64,000 bases of DNA from Segatella copri (GTDB taxonomy: Bacteria; Bacteroidota; Bacteroidia; Bacteroidales; Bacteroidaceae), in the NCBI RefSeq assembly GCF_949820605.1, contig NZ_CATKVU010000006.1, positions 124,001 to 188,000 on the forward strand, in the 5' to 3' direction. Of the stretch, positions 35,724-43,325 are shown piece after piece (the stretch's first letter is position 1; each line of letters begins with the position of its first letter). A model generated the notes under the pieces. That model worked only from the letters and a program-made list of their open reading frames with translations, was not told the origin of the DNA and searched no databases. Made by a program: the position numbers and the translations under genes.

Positions 35724-36980
35724 ATGTTGAAACAACAAAAGATTTTCTTTGATTTCTTGCGATTCTGCATTGGTTCTGGTGATGAAATACTTGATTCCTT
35801 GAAGGAAGCGGATTGGAAAGAGATATATGCTATCGCCAAGAAGCAATGTCTGGTGGGTGTTCTCTTTGATGGTATCAAGAAGCTACCTGCTGAATATGTA
35901 GGGATAGAGAAGGAGTTACTGCTCCAATGGATGGCGGAAAGCCAAATGTTGGAAAAAGCGAATGTTCGGTTGAACGATGCTGCCATTCATGTTTCTGAGT
36001 GGTTCCGGAAGAAGGGATTCAGAACCTGTATCCTGAAAGGGCAGGGGAATGCATTGATGTATCCGAATCCTTATTCCAGGACTCCTGGCGATATTGATAT
36101 CTGGGTGGAAGGTGGAGATAAACGGGTTATCTCCTTTGTCCGCTCTATCTCGCCTCATGAAAAGGCGTGCTATCACCACATCGAGTTCCCATCGTATAAG
36201 GGTGTGGAGGTTGAAGTGCATTATCGGCCTAGCTTCCTGTTGTGTTTCAGGCATAACAGAAAGCTTCAGAAATATTATGAAAGGGTGAAGGAGGAGCAGT
36301 TCTCGCATCGGGTAATGTTGGGAGAGCAAGGGGAGATTGCAATTCCGACGGTGGAATTCAATCTCATCTTCCAGTTGACTCATATCTTCTCGCATCTGAT
36401 GAATGAGGGGATTGGGTTAAGACAGCTTCTTGATTACTACTATGTTCTTTGCGACTTTTATAAAGTCTATCAAAATTTTTCGAATCCCTCCGTCTCCCTT
36501 TCCAAAGGGAGCTCCACTTTCTCCCCAAGCCCCTCTTCCTCAGGAAGCGGGGATGTAACCGCCCTACTCGGTGCTCAGAACCGCTACGCTCTAAGGTTGT
36601 CGGACCATCAAAGGTCTACGCCAGATTGTGCGGGATGGGACCGCCTTGGTGTTTTACAGAAGGAATTGAAGGAGTTGGGGATGTGGAAGTTTGCCGGTGC
36701 CATTATGTATATCATGCAGGAGGTGTTCGGCATGCCTGCCTCTCGGCTTATTGTTCCTCCGAATGAGAAGTATGGTAAGTTTGTGCTGAATGAAGTGCTG
36801 GAAGCTGGGAACTTCGGAAGGCATGATGCCCGGAATCGGTTTGGTAGGTCACAGCTTGGACATAATCTCCAAAGGGTATATCGGGATATAAGACTCGTGA
36901 GGTATTTTCCTGGTGAGGCTCTTTGTGAGCCTATCTTTAGAACATGGCATTTCTTTTGGAGGCTAAAATATAAAAAATAA
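35724..36980 (+). CDS. NTP_transf_5 family nucleotidyltransferase-like protein with an in-frame repeat insertion
   Basis: The 418-aa protein has TCILKGQGNAL and RTPGDIDIWVEGG, the nucleotidyltransferase signature (GxDIDxWV with two Asp) of the PF14907-like family linked to capsule loci. The ATG at 35724 matches the start of the paralogue at 47275; a GTG at 35706 is possible. Compared with that paralogue it carries about 56 extra codons between LDYYYVLC and LQKELKELG, derived from structured repeat copy C read in reverse. The frame is kept and the rest is conserved, so a full product can be made. Activity with the insert is unknown. Confidence 0.85.
   Translation: MLKQQKIFFDFLRFCIGSGDEILDSLKEADWKEIYAIAKKQCLVGVLFDGIKKLPAEYVGIEKELLLQWMAESQMLEKANVRLNDAAIHVSEWFRKKGFRTCILKGQGNALMYPNPYSRTPGDIDIWVEGGDKRVISFVRSISPHEKACYHHIEFPSYKGVEVEVHYRPSFLLCFRHNRKLQKYYERVKEEQFSHRVMLGEQGEIAIPTVEFNLIFQLTHIFSHLMNEGIGLRQLLDYYYVLCDFYKVYQNFSNPSVSLSKGSSTFSPSPSSSGSGDVTALLGAQNRYALRLSDHQRSTPDCAGWDRLGVLQKELKELGMWKFAGAIMYIMQEVFGMPASRLIVPPNEKYGKFVLNEVLEAGNFGRHDARNRFGRSQLGHNLQRVYRDIRLVRYFPGEALCEPIFRTWHFFWRLKYKK
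36485..36645 (-). repeat. Structured repeat element, copy C, inside a coding sequence
   Basis: Read on the minus strand from 36645: GGCGGTCCCATC, then GATGGTCCG, AGCGGTTCTGAGCACCGAG, hairpin CCCCGCTTCC-TGA-GGAAGAGGGG, and hairpin CTCCCTT-TGGA-AAGGGAG, ending ACGGAGG. It is the reverse of copy B and lies within the NTP_transf_5 gene without stopping it. Confidence 0.9.
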
Positions 36981-37014
36981 AATAATCAGATAATTAATTG
37001 AAATAACTTTGTTT

Positions 37015-37083
37015 ATGTTTATCGAGATGCAGATAGGCAATCAGCTAGATGAGGATGACAATCTGCACTTCGATTATCAATGA
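37015..37083 (+). CDS. Possible 22-aa leader peptide before the cytidylyltransferase gene
   Basis: ATG 37015 opens 22 codons beginning MFIEMQIGNQLDEDD and ends at TGA 37081-37083, which overlaps the next ATG (37080) as ATGA. A TAACTTTG box lies at 37003-37010, too near the ATG for a normal leader. It may serve translational coupling or be chance. Confidence 0.25.
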   Translation: MFIEMQIGNQLDEDDNLHFDYQ

Positions 37084-37091
37084 TAATCATA

Positions 37092-38321
37092 ATGAAGAAA
37101 AAAGTTTTTGTAAGCGGTTGCTATGACCTGCTACATTCTGGTCATGTGGAGTTTTTCCAGCAGGCATCTCAGTATGGTGACCTGTATGTGGGTATCGGAT
37201 CGGATGCTACTTATCTGGAGTATAAGCATCGCAAGCCTATGTTTCCGCAGGAGGAAAGGCTATTCATGGTCAAGAATATCAAGGCGGTGAAGGATGCGTA
37301 TATCAATGAGGGAAGCGGAGTCATCGATTTTCTGCCAACTCTTGATAAGGTGAAACCGGACGTGTTTGTGGTGAACGCAGAAGGTGGGTCTGATGAGAAA
37401 CGTAGAATCTGTAAGGAAAGGGGCATAGAATATGTCGAGCTCCAGCGCACGCCTCATGCTGGTTTGAAGGCGCGGTCTTCTTCTGGCTTGAAGAAGGCGT
37501 TATTGAACGTATCTGAGAATTCGGCACAGGAGGCGGGGATTCCTACCCGTCTGGATCTGGCTGGTACTTGGATTGACCAGCCTTATGTAAGCATGTATCA
37601 TCCGGGATGGGCGATTACCATCTCGCTGGAACCGACCTTTGAGGTGCGCGACCGCTGTGGTCTGTCTACCTCTACCCGTAAGGTGATTCAGAAGATTTGG
37701 CCGGTGAAGTTGCCGAAGATGGATCCGGAGATGCTTGCCCGACTGGTATTCTGCTTCGAGAACAATCCAGAGCGTCACGATGGTATCATCTCGGGTGCCC
37801 AGGATTCTATCGGTATCTGTGTTCCCGGTCTGGTGCGTCATTATTATGACAACAACTTCTGGCCGGAGAAGATTGAGAGTACGCAGGATGAGATGACCCT
37901 CCGTTTCCTGGAAGACCATCTGGTGATGATTCCGATGGAACCGAGACGGCCGGGATGCAGTGTGGTGGAAGGTAAGGATATCACACCTGAGAAGGTGAAG
38001 GCGCTGGCTGATGCAGCTGATGCCTGCTGGAAGGCAATTCTGGCGCACGACCTTGATGCCTTTGCTGCAGCATACAGGGCATCTTTCGAAGCCCAGATTG
38101 CGATGTTCCCGGGTATGGTGAATCCGTCTATCAATGGTGTGATAGAACCGGAGGCGAGTGTGCAGCCGATGATTGACCGCTACAGCAACATGGAGGAGGT
38201 TCTGGCATGGAAGATGCCGGGAGCCGGTGGCGGCGGTTATCTGGCACTGGTAGTAAAGGACAGTCTTAAATTTGCAGAGAATCATGACGAAGCCATCCAT
38301 CTTCAGATACGAAGGGCATAA
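37092..38321 (+). CDS. Cytidylyltransferase-GHMP kinase fusion protein
   Basis: The 409-aa protein joins two enzymes. Residues 1 to about 130 are a cytidylyltransferase-like domain with the HxGH motif (CYDLLHSGHVEFF) and KPMFPQEERLFM. From about residue 160 follows a GHMP kinase-like domain: IPTRLDLAGTWIDQP and PGAGGGGYLALVV. The usual second GHMP motif (GLGSSS type) is replaced by ISGAQDSIGIC, so kinase activity is uncertain. The pairing suggests activation of a sugar, possibly fucose or heptose, as neighbours include a FucP-like transporter (38-bp overlap). The in-frame ATG at 37080 is an alternative start. Confidence 0.8.
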   Translation: MKKKVFVSGCYDLLHSGHVEFFQQASQYGDLYVGIGSDATYLEYKHRKPMFPQEERLFMVKNIKAVKDAYINEGSGVIDFLPTLDKVKPDVFVVNAEGGSDEKRRICKERGIEYVELQRTPHAGLKARSSSGLKKALLNVSENSAQEAGIPTRLDLAGTWIDQPYVSMYHPGWAITISLEPTFEVRDRCGLSTSTRKVIQKIWPVKLPKMDPEMLARLVFCFENNPERHDGIISGAQDSIGICVPGLVRHYYDNNFWPEKIESTQDEMTLRFLEDHLVMIPMEPRRPGCSVVEGKDITPEKVKALADAADACWKAILAHDLDAFAAAYRASFEAQIAMFPGMVNPSINGVIEPEASVQPMIDRYSNMEEVLAWKMPGAGGGGYLALVVKDSLKFAENHDEAIHLQIRRA

Positions 38322-39489
38322 CTATCTGGTTCCCTTCCTCATCATCAGCAGCCTCTTCTTCATGTGGGGCTTTGCCCATGGCATCCTGGAGGTGCTGAAT
38401 CCGCATTTCCAGGAGTCGTTTCATATCAGCAAGGCGATGTCGGCCTTGACGCAGACTGCTGTCTATGGTGCCTACTTTCTGATGGCGCTGCCTGCCGGAT
38501 GGATTATCCGGAAGTGGGGCTACAGGAGGGGAGTGATAACAGGACTGGTTCTCTTCGGTATCGGTGCCCTAATGTTCATACCGGGAAGCAGGATCAACAG
38601 TTTCTACTTCTTCGTTCTGTCGCTGTTTGTGATAGGATGCGGACTGACCTGTCTGGAAACGAGTGCCAATCCGTATACCACGGTACTGGGACATCCTGAC
38701 AAGGCGGAGAGCAGAATCAACCTGTCGCAGTCGCTCAATGGTATCGGATGGATTGTGGGACCGCTGGTTGGCGGACAGCTTCTGTTCTCGGGTGTCAACA
38801 TCGCCATCCCTTATGCCCTGGTGGGTATCTTCGTGCTTTCTGTGGCGCTGGTCCTGTCAAGGATCAAGTTGCCGGACCCAAGGAGAGCGCATGAGGCGGA
38901 TACGAACGAGATGGTGGAGGAGAAGCCGATGCGAGTGATGGCATTCGGTTTCGGTATGCTGACCTTGTTTCTTTATGTAGCAGCCCAGACGGGTGTGAAC
39001 AGTTTCTTCATCAACTATGCAGAAGAGAGCATTCATATAGAGAAGCAGACTGCCAGTCTGTATCTCGCTTTTGGCGGAATGGGGTTGTTCTTTATTGGCC
39101 GACTGGCTGGTGGTGTCATCATGAATTATATCCAGCCAAGGCTGGTGCTGCAGGTCAGTGCCATCCTCACCTTTGTAGCCACATTGATTGTAGTGGTATG
39201 TAACGGAACCTTATCTCTCATTGCGTTCTTCGCCCTGTATCTGGGAGAGAGCATCATGTTTCCGACTATCTTCTCGCTGGCATTGAGGGATGCGGGTACA
39301 AAGACCAAGCTTGCCTCTTCATTGCTTATCATGACGATAGTGGGTGGAGCGGTTGCTCCGGTAATCATGGGGTATATTGCGGATACTACGGGCTGTATGG
39401 CGATTGCCTTTCTCATACCGCTGGTTTGTTATGGGGGGATTGGAGGGTATGCTGCAACAAAAGAAAACTCTTCGACTGGTATTGGGTGA
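38284..39489 (+). CDS. fucP: FucP-like sugar:H+ symporter (major facilitator)
   Basis: The 401-aa protein has 12 predicted membrane helices and the landmarks of the FucP subfamily: FFMWGFAHGILEVLNPHFQ, GAYFLMALPAGWIIRKWGYR, LETSANPY, and NLSQSLNGIGWIVGPLVGG. It imports L-fucose or a related sugar with protons. It starts inside the kinase fusion gene. A 56-bp near-identical piece of this gene (39284-39339) is found again at 48363-48418. A fucose importer fits the fucosidase locus at 58462. Confidence 0.88.
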   Translation: MTKPSIFRYEGHNYLVPFLIISSLFFMWGFAHGILEVLNPHFQESFHISKAMSALTQTAVYGAYFLMALPAGWIIRKWGYRRGVITGLVLFGIGALMFIPGSRINSFYFFVLSLFVIGCGLTCLETSANPYTTVLGHPDKAESRINLSQSLNGIGWIVGPLVGGQLLFSGVNIAIPYALVGIFVLSVALVLSRIKLPDPRRAHEADTNEMVEEKPMRVMAFGFGMLTLFLYVAAQTGVNSFFINYAEESIHIEKQTASLYLAFGGMGLFFIGRLAGGVIMNYIQPRLVLQVSAILTFVATLIVVVCNGTLSLIAFFALYLGESIMFPTIFSLALRDAGTKTKLASSLLIMTIVGGAVAPVIMGYIADTTGCMAIAFLIPLVCYGGIGGYAATKENSSTGIG

Positions 39490-39596
39490 ATCTGAAAGAG
39501 TGATGAATTTTGGGAAATGCTCCTCTGCTCTTAATGAGTTTGTTTGAGGGGATGGGAGTTAGTTATACGAATATCTTTAATTATCAACACGTAGAA

Positions 39597-40261
39597 ATGA
39601 AGTTCTTGAATCTATCTGCAATAAAGAAATTTTATAATGTTTGTAAGAAGAGATTTTTTAAGTTTCTTACACAAGCAGAAAACATACTGCCATATTATTA
39701 TAGTTTAATAGCTTGTGTGATATTCTTGTGGCTTGCGGAATCATATATAACAAGTGCCCTTGGTACATTGAATGCTTGGTGTGTTTGTGATTTGAATAAA
39801 ACTGCATTTGGATGGATTGTCTTCTTCTCTGTAAGTTTGTATATTGGAGTATCCATATGGAAATATGTAAGGAGAGGACTTTATGTTTCACATCGGTATC
39901 TGTGTTGGTGGAGTACAGGACTAGCATATTACCTGTATTATAGACTATTATCCTCTCATTTTCTTTTTTGGGGTATCAATGTCTTAGGCATGAATATAGC
40001 ATATTTGGATTTGCTTGTTCCTGCATTTTTGACACTTGTAATTTTGAAAATTCTCAATTCTGTTAAAGAAACCGAACGAACTTCTGGCGGTAACATACTG
40101 AGCGATGAACCTATAAATGACATAGAATCCGATTTGTTTGGCTACAAGGATATAGTATGGTATCTAAAAGGAGATTTAGAAACAGTTGATGTGACTGAAC
40201 ATGCTTTTAGCGTTGGAATTACTGGAGAATGGGGAACAGGAAAGAGTTCTTTTCTTACCTG
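39597..40261 (+). pseudogene. KAP-family P-loop NTPase, 5' stump cut by IS982
   Basis: The ATG at 39597 is the likely start. The stump of about 220 residues has four hydrophobic helices (about residues 30-165), then FSVGITGEWGTGKSSFL, the Walker A of KAP NTPases, a family of membrane-inserted ATPases common in phage-conflict loci. The frame is lost at IS982 (40262). The normal continuation is absent on the far side, so the rest of the gene was deleted. Confidence 0.85.
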
Positions 40262-41288
40262 TTGGCGGAATTAAAAAACCGCCTGAAAATTAGTATATTT
40301 TTATGGAGAAAAAGTTATGCATCTCGTTGATTTTTAGTAACTTTGTAGTGTCCAATTATAAAGTTATATATTTCACGCTATGCACAACTTGTATGCAAAT
40401 TTCGTAAAAATTCTTGAGATATGCAAGGATTTCTCCAAAAATTTAGTTAATGAGCTAGGAAATATTCCTCGCCCTGGAGTCGTACCACGTTTTTCAGACC
40501 TCGAAGTTGTTGCTTTGAGCTTGACAGCCGAGCATCTTAGCATCGACAGTGAAAACAACTTGTTCGATAGGCTGAAGGAGTATAAGGCAGATATGCCAAA
40601 TCTGATTTCCCGACGCCAGTTCAATGACAGGCGAAAGTTCACTGCGGAACTATGTGAGAAGATTCGTAAGCGCATAGCGTCAAAGATGGATGGTGCAGAA
40701 GAATATTTCTGCATAGATTCCAAACCAATAGAGGTGTGTCGCTTGTCCAGAGGCTTGCGTTGCAAGATGAAAGGAACAGACGTAACAAACTCTCCTGCAT
40801 TTGGCTATTGCGCTACTCAGAAGATATACTACTTTGGGTATAAGCTCCACGCTGTCTGTGGGTTAAGTGGAGTTATCCACTCGTATGACCTGAGTCCAGC
40901 TGATGTTCATGACATTCATTTTCTTAAAGATGTAAAGTTTCAATTCTATGACTGTTGCATCCTTGGCGATCGTGCTTACCTCAGTGCGGAACTACAGCAA
41001 GACTTGTTTTCTTCTGTAGGCATCAAGTTGGAAGTTCCATATCGCTTGAACATGAAGAATTGGCGACCAACATTTAAGCCTTATGCTAAGGCGAGGAAGA
41101 GAATCGAGACAAATTTCTCTCAACTTTGTGATCACTTCATGCTCTTCCGAAACTATGCTAAGCAAACACCAGGACTGTTTACCCGAATCATCGGGAAAAT
41201 CAGCGCATTTACAGTCTTGCAATATATTAATTATGTAAACAACAGACCGATTGGCAGGGTTAAGTATGCGCTAAATTAATTCCGCCAA
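40262..41288 (+). mobile_element. IS982-family insertion sequence, 1027 bp
   Basis: Ends are a 13-bp perfect inverted repeat, TTGGCGGAATTAA (40262-40274) and its complement (41276-41288). A TAACTTTG promoter box lies at 40338-40345 before an intact transposase. The flanks (TTACCTG and TGGGTTA) show no target duplication, and different broken genes lie on either side, pointing to deletion or recombination between two copies. Confidence 0.92.
40380..41279 (+). CDS. IS982 transposase
   Basis: The 299-aa protein has the IS982 pattern: FSDLEVVALSLTAEHLSID at the start, ISRRQFNDRR, then the DDE core with D in YFCIDSKPIEVC, D in CCILGDRAYLS and the C-terminal E in KRIETNFSQL. Full length and undamaged; the gene occupies almost the whole element. 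Confidence 0.93.
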   Translation: MHNLYANFVKILEICKDFSKNLVNELGNIPRPGVVPRFSDLEVVALSLTAEHLSIDSENNLFDRLKEYKADMPNLISRRQFNDRRKFTAELCEKIRKRIASKMDGAEEYFCIDSKPIEVCRLSRGLRCKMKGTDVTNSPAFGYCATQKIYYFGYKLHAVCGLSGVIHSYDLSPADVHDIHFLKDVKFQFYDCCILGDRAYLSAELQQDLFSSVGIKLEVPYRLNMKNWRPTFKPYAKARKRIETNFSQLCDHFMLFRNYAKQTPGLFTRIIGKISAFTVLQYINYVNNRPIGRVKYALN

Positions 41289-41475
41289 TGGGTTAGAGAA
41301 GCAAAATCCTGTGCAGTTGGCTGATATGATAGAAATGCTGTTGAAAGACAGAGAGCTCCGTGAGGATATGGGAATAGTAGGAAAGGAGAAGTTTGAACAA
41401 GAATTTACTTTGAGTAAGTTTGAGGAGAGGATAGGGTATATATTATCGAGATGTATTAAGTTGGATAGAATATAG
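41287..41475 (+). pseudogene. C-terminal fragment of a GT4 glycosyltransferase
   Basis: Reading from the IS982 edge, about 62 codons give NGLEKQNPVQLADMIEML and EKFEQEFTLSKFEERIGY, then TAG 41473-41475. This is the normal tail of a GT4 enzyme (after the EX7E site). The N-terminal 300 residues are missing. It shows that capsule genes once lay here and that the region between the KAP gene and this tail was lost. Confidence 0.85.
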
Positions 41476-41598
41476 TGAATTCTGTTACAACTCTGCAATT
41501 TTGAGGATTCAGAATCGAGAATATGAGGTAAATATAGATTTTATGGTGAAAAACTAATAAAAATCAATAAAAAATAACCAACTTTGATGGATTTTGAT

Positions 41599-41606
41599 TA
41601 CTTTTG
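41599..41606 (+). promoter_or_regulatory. -7 box upstream of the 41634 gene
   Basis: TACTTTTG fits TAnnTTTG and lies 28 bp before the ATG at 41634. No well-spaced upstream TTTG is evident. Confidence 0.4.
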
Positions 41607-41633
41607 CAATAAAAATAATAATATAGCAGAACA

Positions 41634-42269
41634 ATGGAAAAGAAAGATATGAGTTTGTCGTATGTAGCTGTTTGGAATCAACCAATGGCTATGATGCCGC
41701 AGATGGATGGAAAATTTTGCCGTGAATTGTTTGGGATGCCATACGAAACGGTGAATGGACTGACACCTGAAGGTTATACTATTGCAGTGAATAATAAACC
41801 ATATCCAATGGTCATTATTAATCCTGCTAAGCTTATTGTAAAAGCTCAAGATATTGAAAGCTTGGTTTGTTATGTTGAGGCAATAAAAAACGAATTGAAA
41901 AGAATCAATCCTGAATTCAAAATGGCGTTGTCTGCCTTTGGAATTAACTTTGAAAAGGAAATTTTGGGTTTAGGTGAAAATGCAGAAGTTTGGATGTGGG
42001 ACCATTTTATTAATGGAAACATCGCACCGAATAGCGATTTCCACTTGTGTGGTAAATTGACTTTACGAATTGGTCTTGATGATAATCAGGTCGCAAATGT
42101 GGATGTTGAACCAAGAATGGGGGTGGATGATGGTGTCTTTATCAATATCAATCATCATCATAATCAGAATTCAGACTCGATTCCCGATGCTCTTCAACTG
42201 AGAAGTTTAATAGAGACTTCTATAGAAAAAGTAAATTCTGAGGTTGTTGATCATTTGTTTAATGAATAA
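41634..42269 (+). CDS. Hypothetical protein, 211 aa, Septu-associated
   Basis: No family is recognised. The sequence has an early Met-rich segment (NQPMAMMPQMDGKF), a helix rich in Lys/Ile (ESLVCYVEAIKNELKRIN) and an Asn/His-rich stretch near residue 180 (NINHHHNQNSDS). It is soluble. It is the first of three orphan genes (next gaps 11 bp and overlapping by 4 bp) ahead of an ATPase/HNH pair. All share low G+C content, so they may be one imported unit. Confidence 0.7.
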   Translation: MEKKDMSLSYVAVWNQPMAMMPQMDGKFCRELFGMPYETVNGLTPEGYTIAVNNKPYPMVIINPAKLIVKAQDIESLVCYVEAIKNELKRINPEFKMALSAFGINFEKEILGLGENAEVWMWDHFINGNIAPNSDFHLCGKLTLRIGLDDNQVANVDVEPRMGVDDGVFININHHHNQNSDSIPDALQLRSLIETSIEKVNSEVVDHLFNE

Positions 42270-42280
42270 TATTTAGGATT

Positions 42281-42592
42281 ATGGATAAAACAACTATGAC
42301 GGTAAGTAGCCAAAGCTTTTTTGCAAAGAAATGTGCATTGATGGCAATGACTATGACTGCGTTGACTGTTAATGCAAATCCTGTAGATACAGGGCTTGGC
42401 TTTGCTGCTAATGGTAATTCTTTGGCTTTTTGTAGCTTTGAAAGTAATACGCAGATGCAGCAAGATAATATTTATTTGTTTCCTAAAAAGAAGAATTTTA
42501 GAGAAAGATACAAAAGAATCTCTCAATCGAATTGGTTTAATAGCACTTATAACGGAAAAACTCTAGGAGAAATTTTAACGATTGAAGAATGA
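42281..42592 (+). CDS. Hypothetical protein, 103 aa, possible membrane or exported peptide
   Basis: The start DKTTMTVSSQSFFAKKCALMAM leads into a moderately hydrophobic stretch (ALMAMTMTALTVNAN) that could be a weak signal or membrane segment. The rest is polar and basic (PKKKNFRERYKRIS). No family is recognised. Its stop region overlaps the next ATG, so the two are translationally coupled. Confidence 0.6.
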   Translation: MDKTTMTVSSQSFFAKKCALMAMTMTALTVNANPVDTGLGFAANGNSLAFCSFESNTQMQQDNIYLFPKKKNFRERYKRISQSNWFNSTYNGKTLGEILTIEE

Positions 42593-43146
42593 GCATTTGG
42601 ATTTCAGAATTTAAGGGGCAGATTACTCAAGGAACCATTGTGGATGGTGTGGATTGGGGATTAGGAGATGAAAATCCTTTGGGAATTGTCATCTCTAATG
42701 CTTGTGACTTGGAACATGATCATAGTGGCTTCTTGATGGTTGCTGCTTTGGAAGTGGCTGCTGATGTGCTTGGTTCTTCTAAAGAATTTCAGAGTATCGT
42801 AAAAGATTCTACTGATGGGCAGTTAAAGAAAAAACAATATGATGCCTTAATAAGATTTTTATCTGGGTATATCCATAATAAGAATATATGTAGGCATTTC
42901 TTTTTTGATCCTCGTCCTGTGATTGATTTGGATAGCTTAGTCGTTGATTTTCAACATCTAAAATCGTTAAACTTAGATTCTATTGACGGCTTGAAACCGA
43001 TAGGACAGCTTAATCATCCTTTTGTGGAACAGATGATGATGCGTTTTACTAGCTATGTGGCAAGGATTCCTGTTGATAGACCGACAGAGGAAGATGAGAA
43101 GAAATATATACAAGAGCTAGCAGGCTCTTATGCTTTAAAGAGTTAA
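42589..43146 (+). CDS. Hypothetical protein, 185 aa, with an ISNACDLEH motif
   Basis: The protein has IVISNACDLEHDHSGFLMVA near residue 30. This S-x-x-C-D-[IL] block is like that of uncharacterised proteins I have seen beside restriction or defence genes; the resemblance is an impression, not a match. Later parts are helical and end with FTSYVARIPVDRP and a charged tail. Soluble. It is followed by an inverted repeat and then the ATPase gene. Confidence 0.6.
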   Translation: MSIWISEFKGQITQGTIVDGVDWGLGDENPLGIVISNACDLEHDHSGFLMVAALEVAADVLGSSKEFQSIVKDSTDGQLKKKQYDALIRFLSGYIHNKNICRHFFFDPRPVIDLDSLVVDFQHLKSLNLDSIDGLKPIGQLNHPFVEQMMMRFTSYVARIPVDRPTEEDEKKYIQELAGSYALKS

Positions 43147-43169
43147 TTTCAGATTATGATTTTTGTGTA

Positions 43170-43219
43170 ACAATTGCTGTTCGCAATGAAAACAATGTTT
43201 ATTTGGGAACAGCAATTGT
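43170..43219. terminator. 13-bp inverted repeat between orphan genes and the ATPase gene
   Basis: ACAATTGCTGTTC (43170-43182) is perfectly complementary to GAACAGCAATTGT (43207-43219), with a 24-base loop. It lies 24 bp after the orphan stop. It may be a terminator or a dimeric-regulator site controlling the ATPase/HNH pair. The rest of the 164-bp gap shows nothing else clear. Confidence 0.45.
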
Positions 43220-43325
43220 GCGAATTTCGAACTCAGTCTTACTAATCTTTTACTTACTGAATATAGCATTCTCAAAAGCCATTTCTCTAATTATCTTACC
43301 ATAATATTCTTTGATAATAGTATGT

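Noticed and set aside
37500..38300. 266-codon open frame on the - strand
   Set aside because: It lies fully within the cytidylyltransferase-GHMP kinase gene on the other strand and has His/Arg-rich low-quality protein sequence.
39433..39438. G6 run in the FucP-like gene as a further phase-variable tract
   Set aside because: Six G is too short to count as a likely slippage site, it lies near the very end of the gene and the gene is not a capsule transferase.
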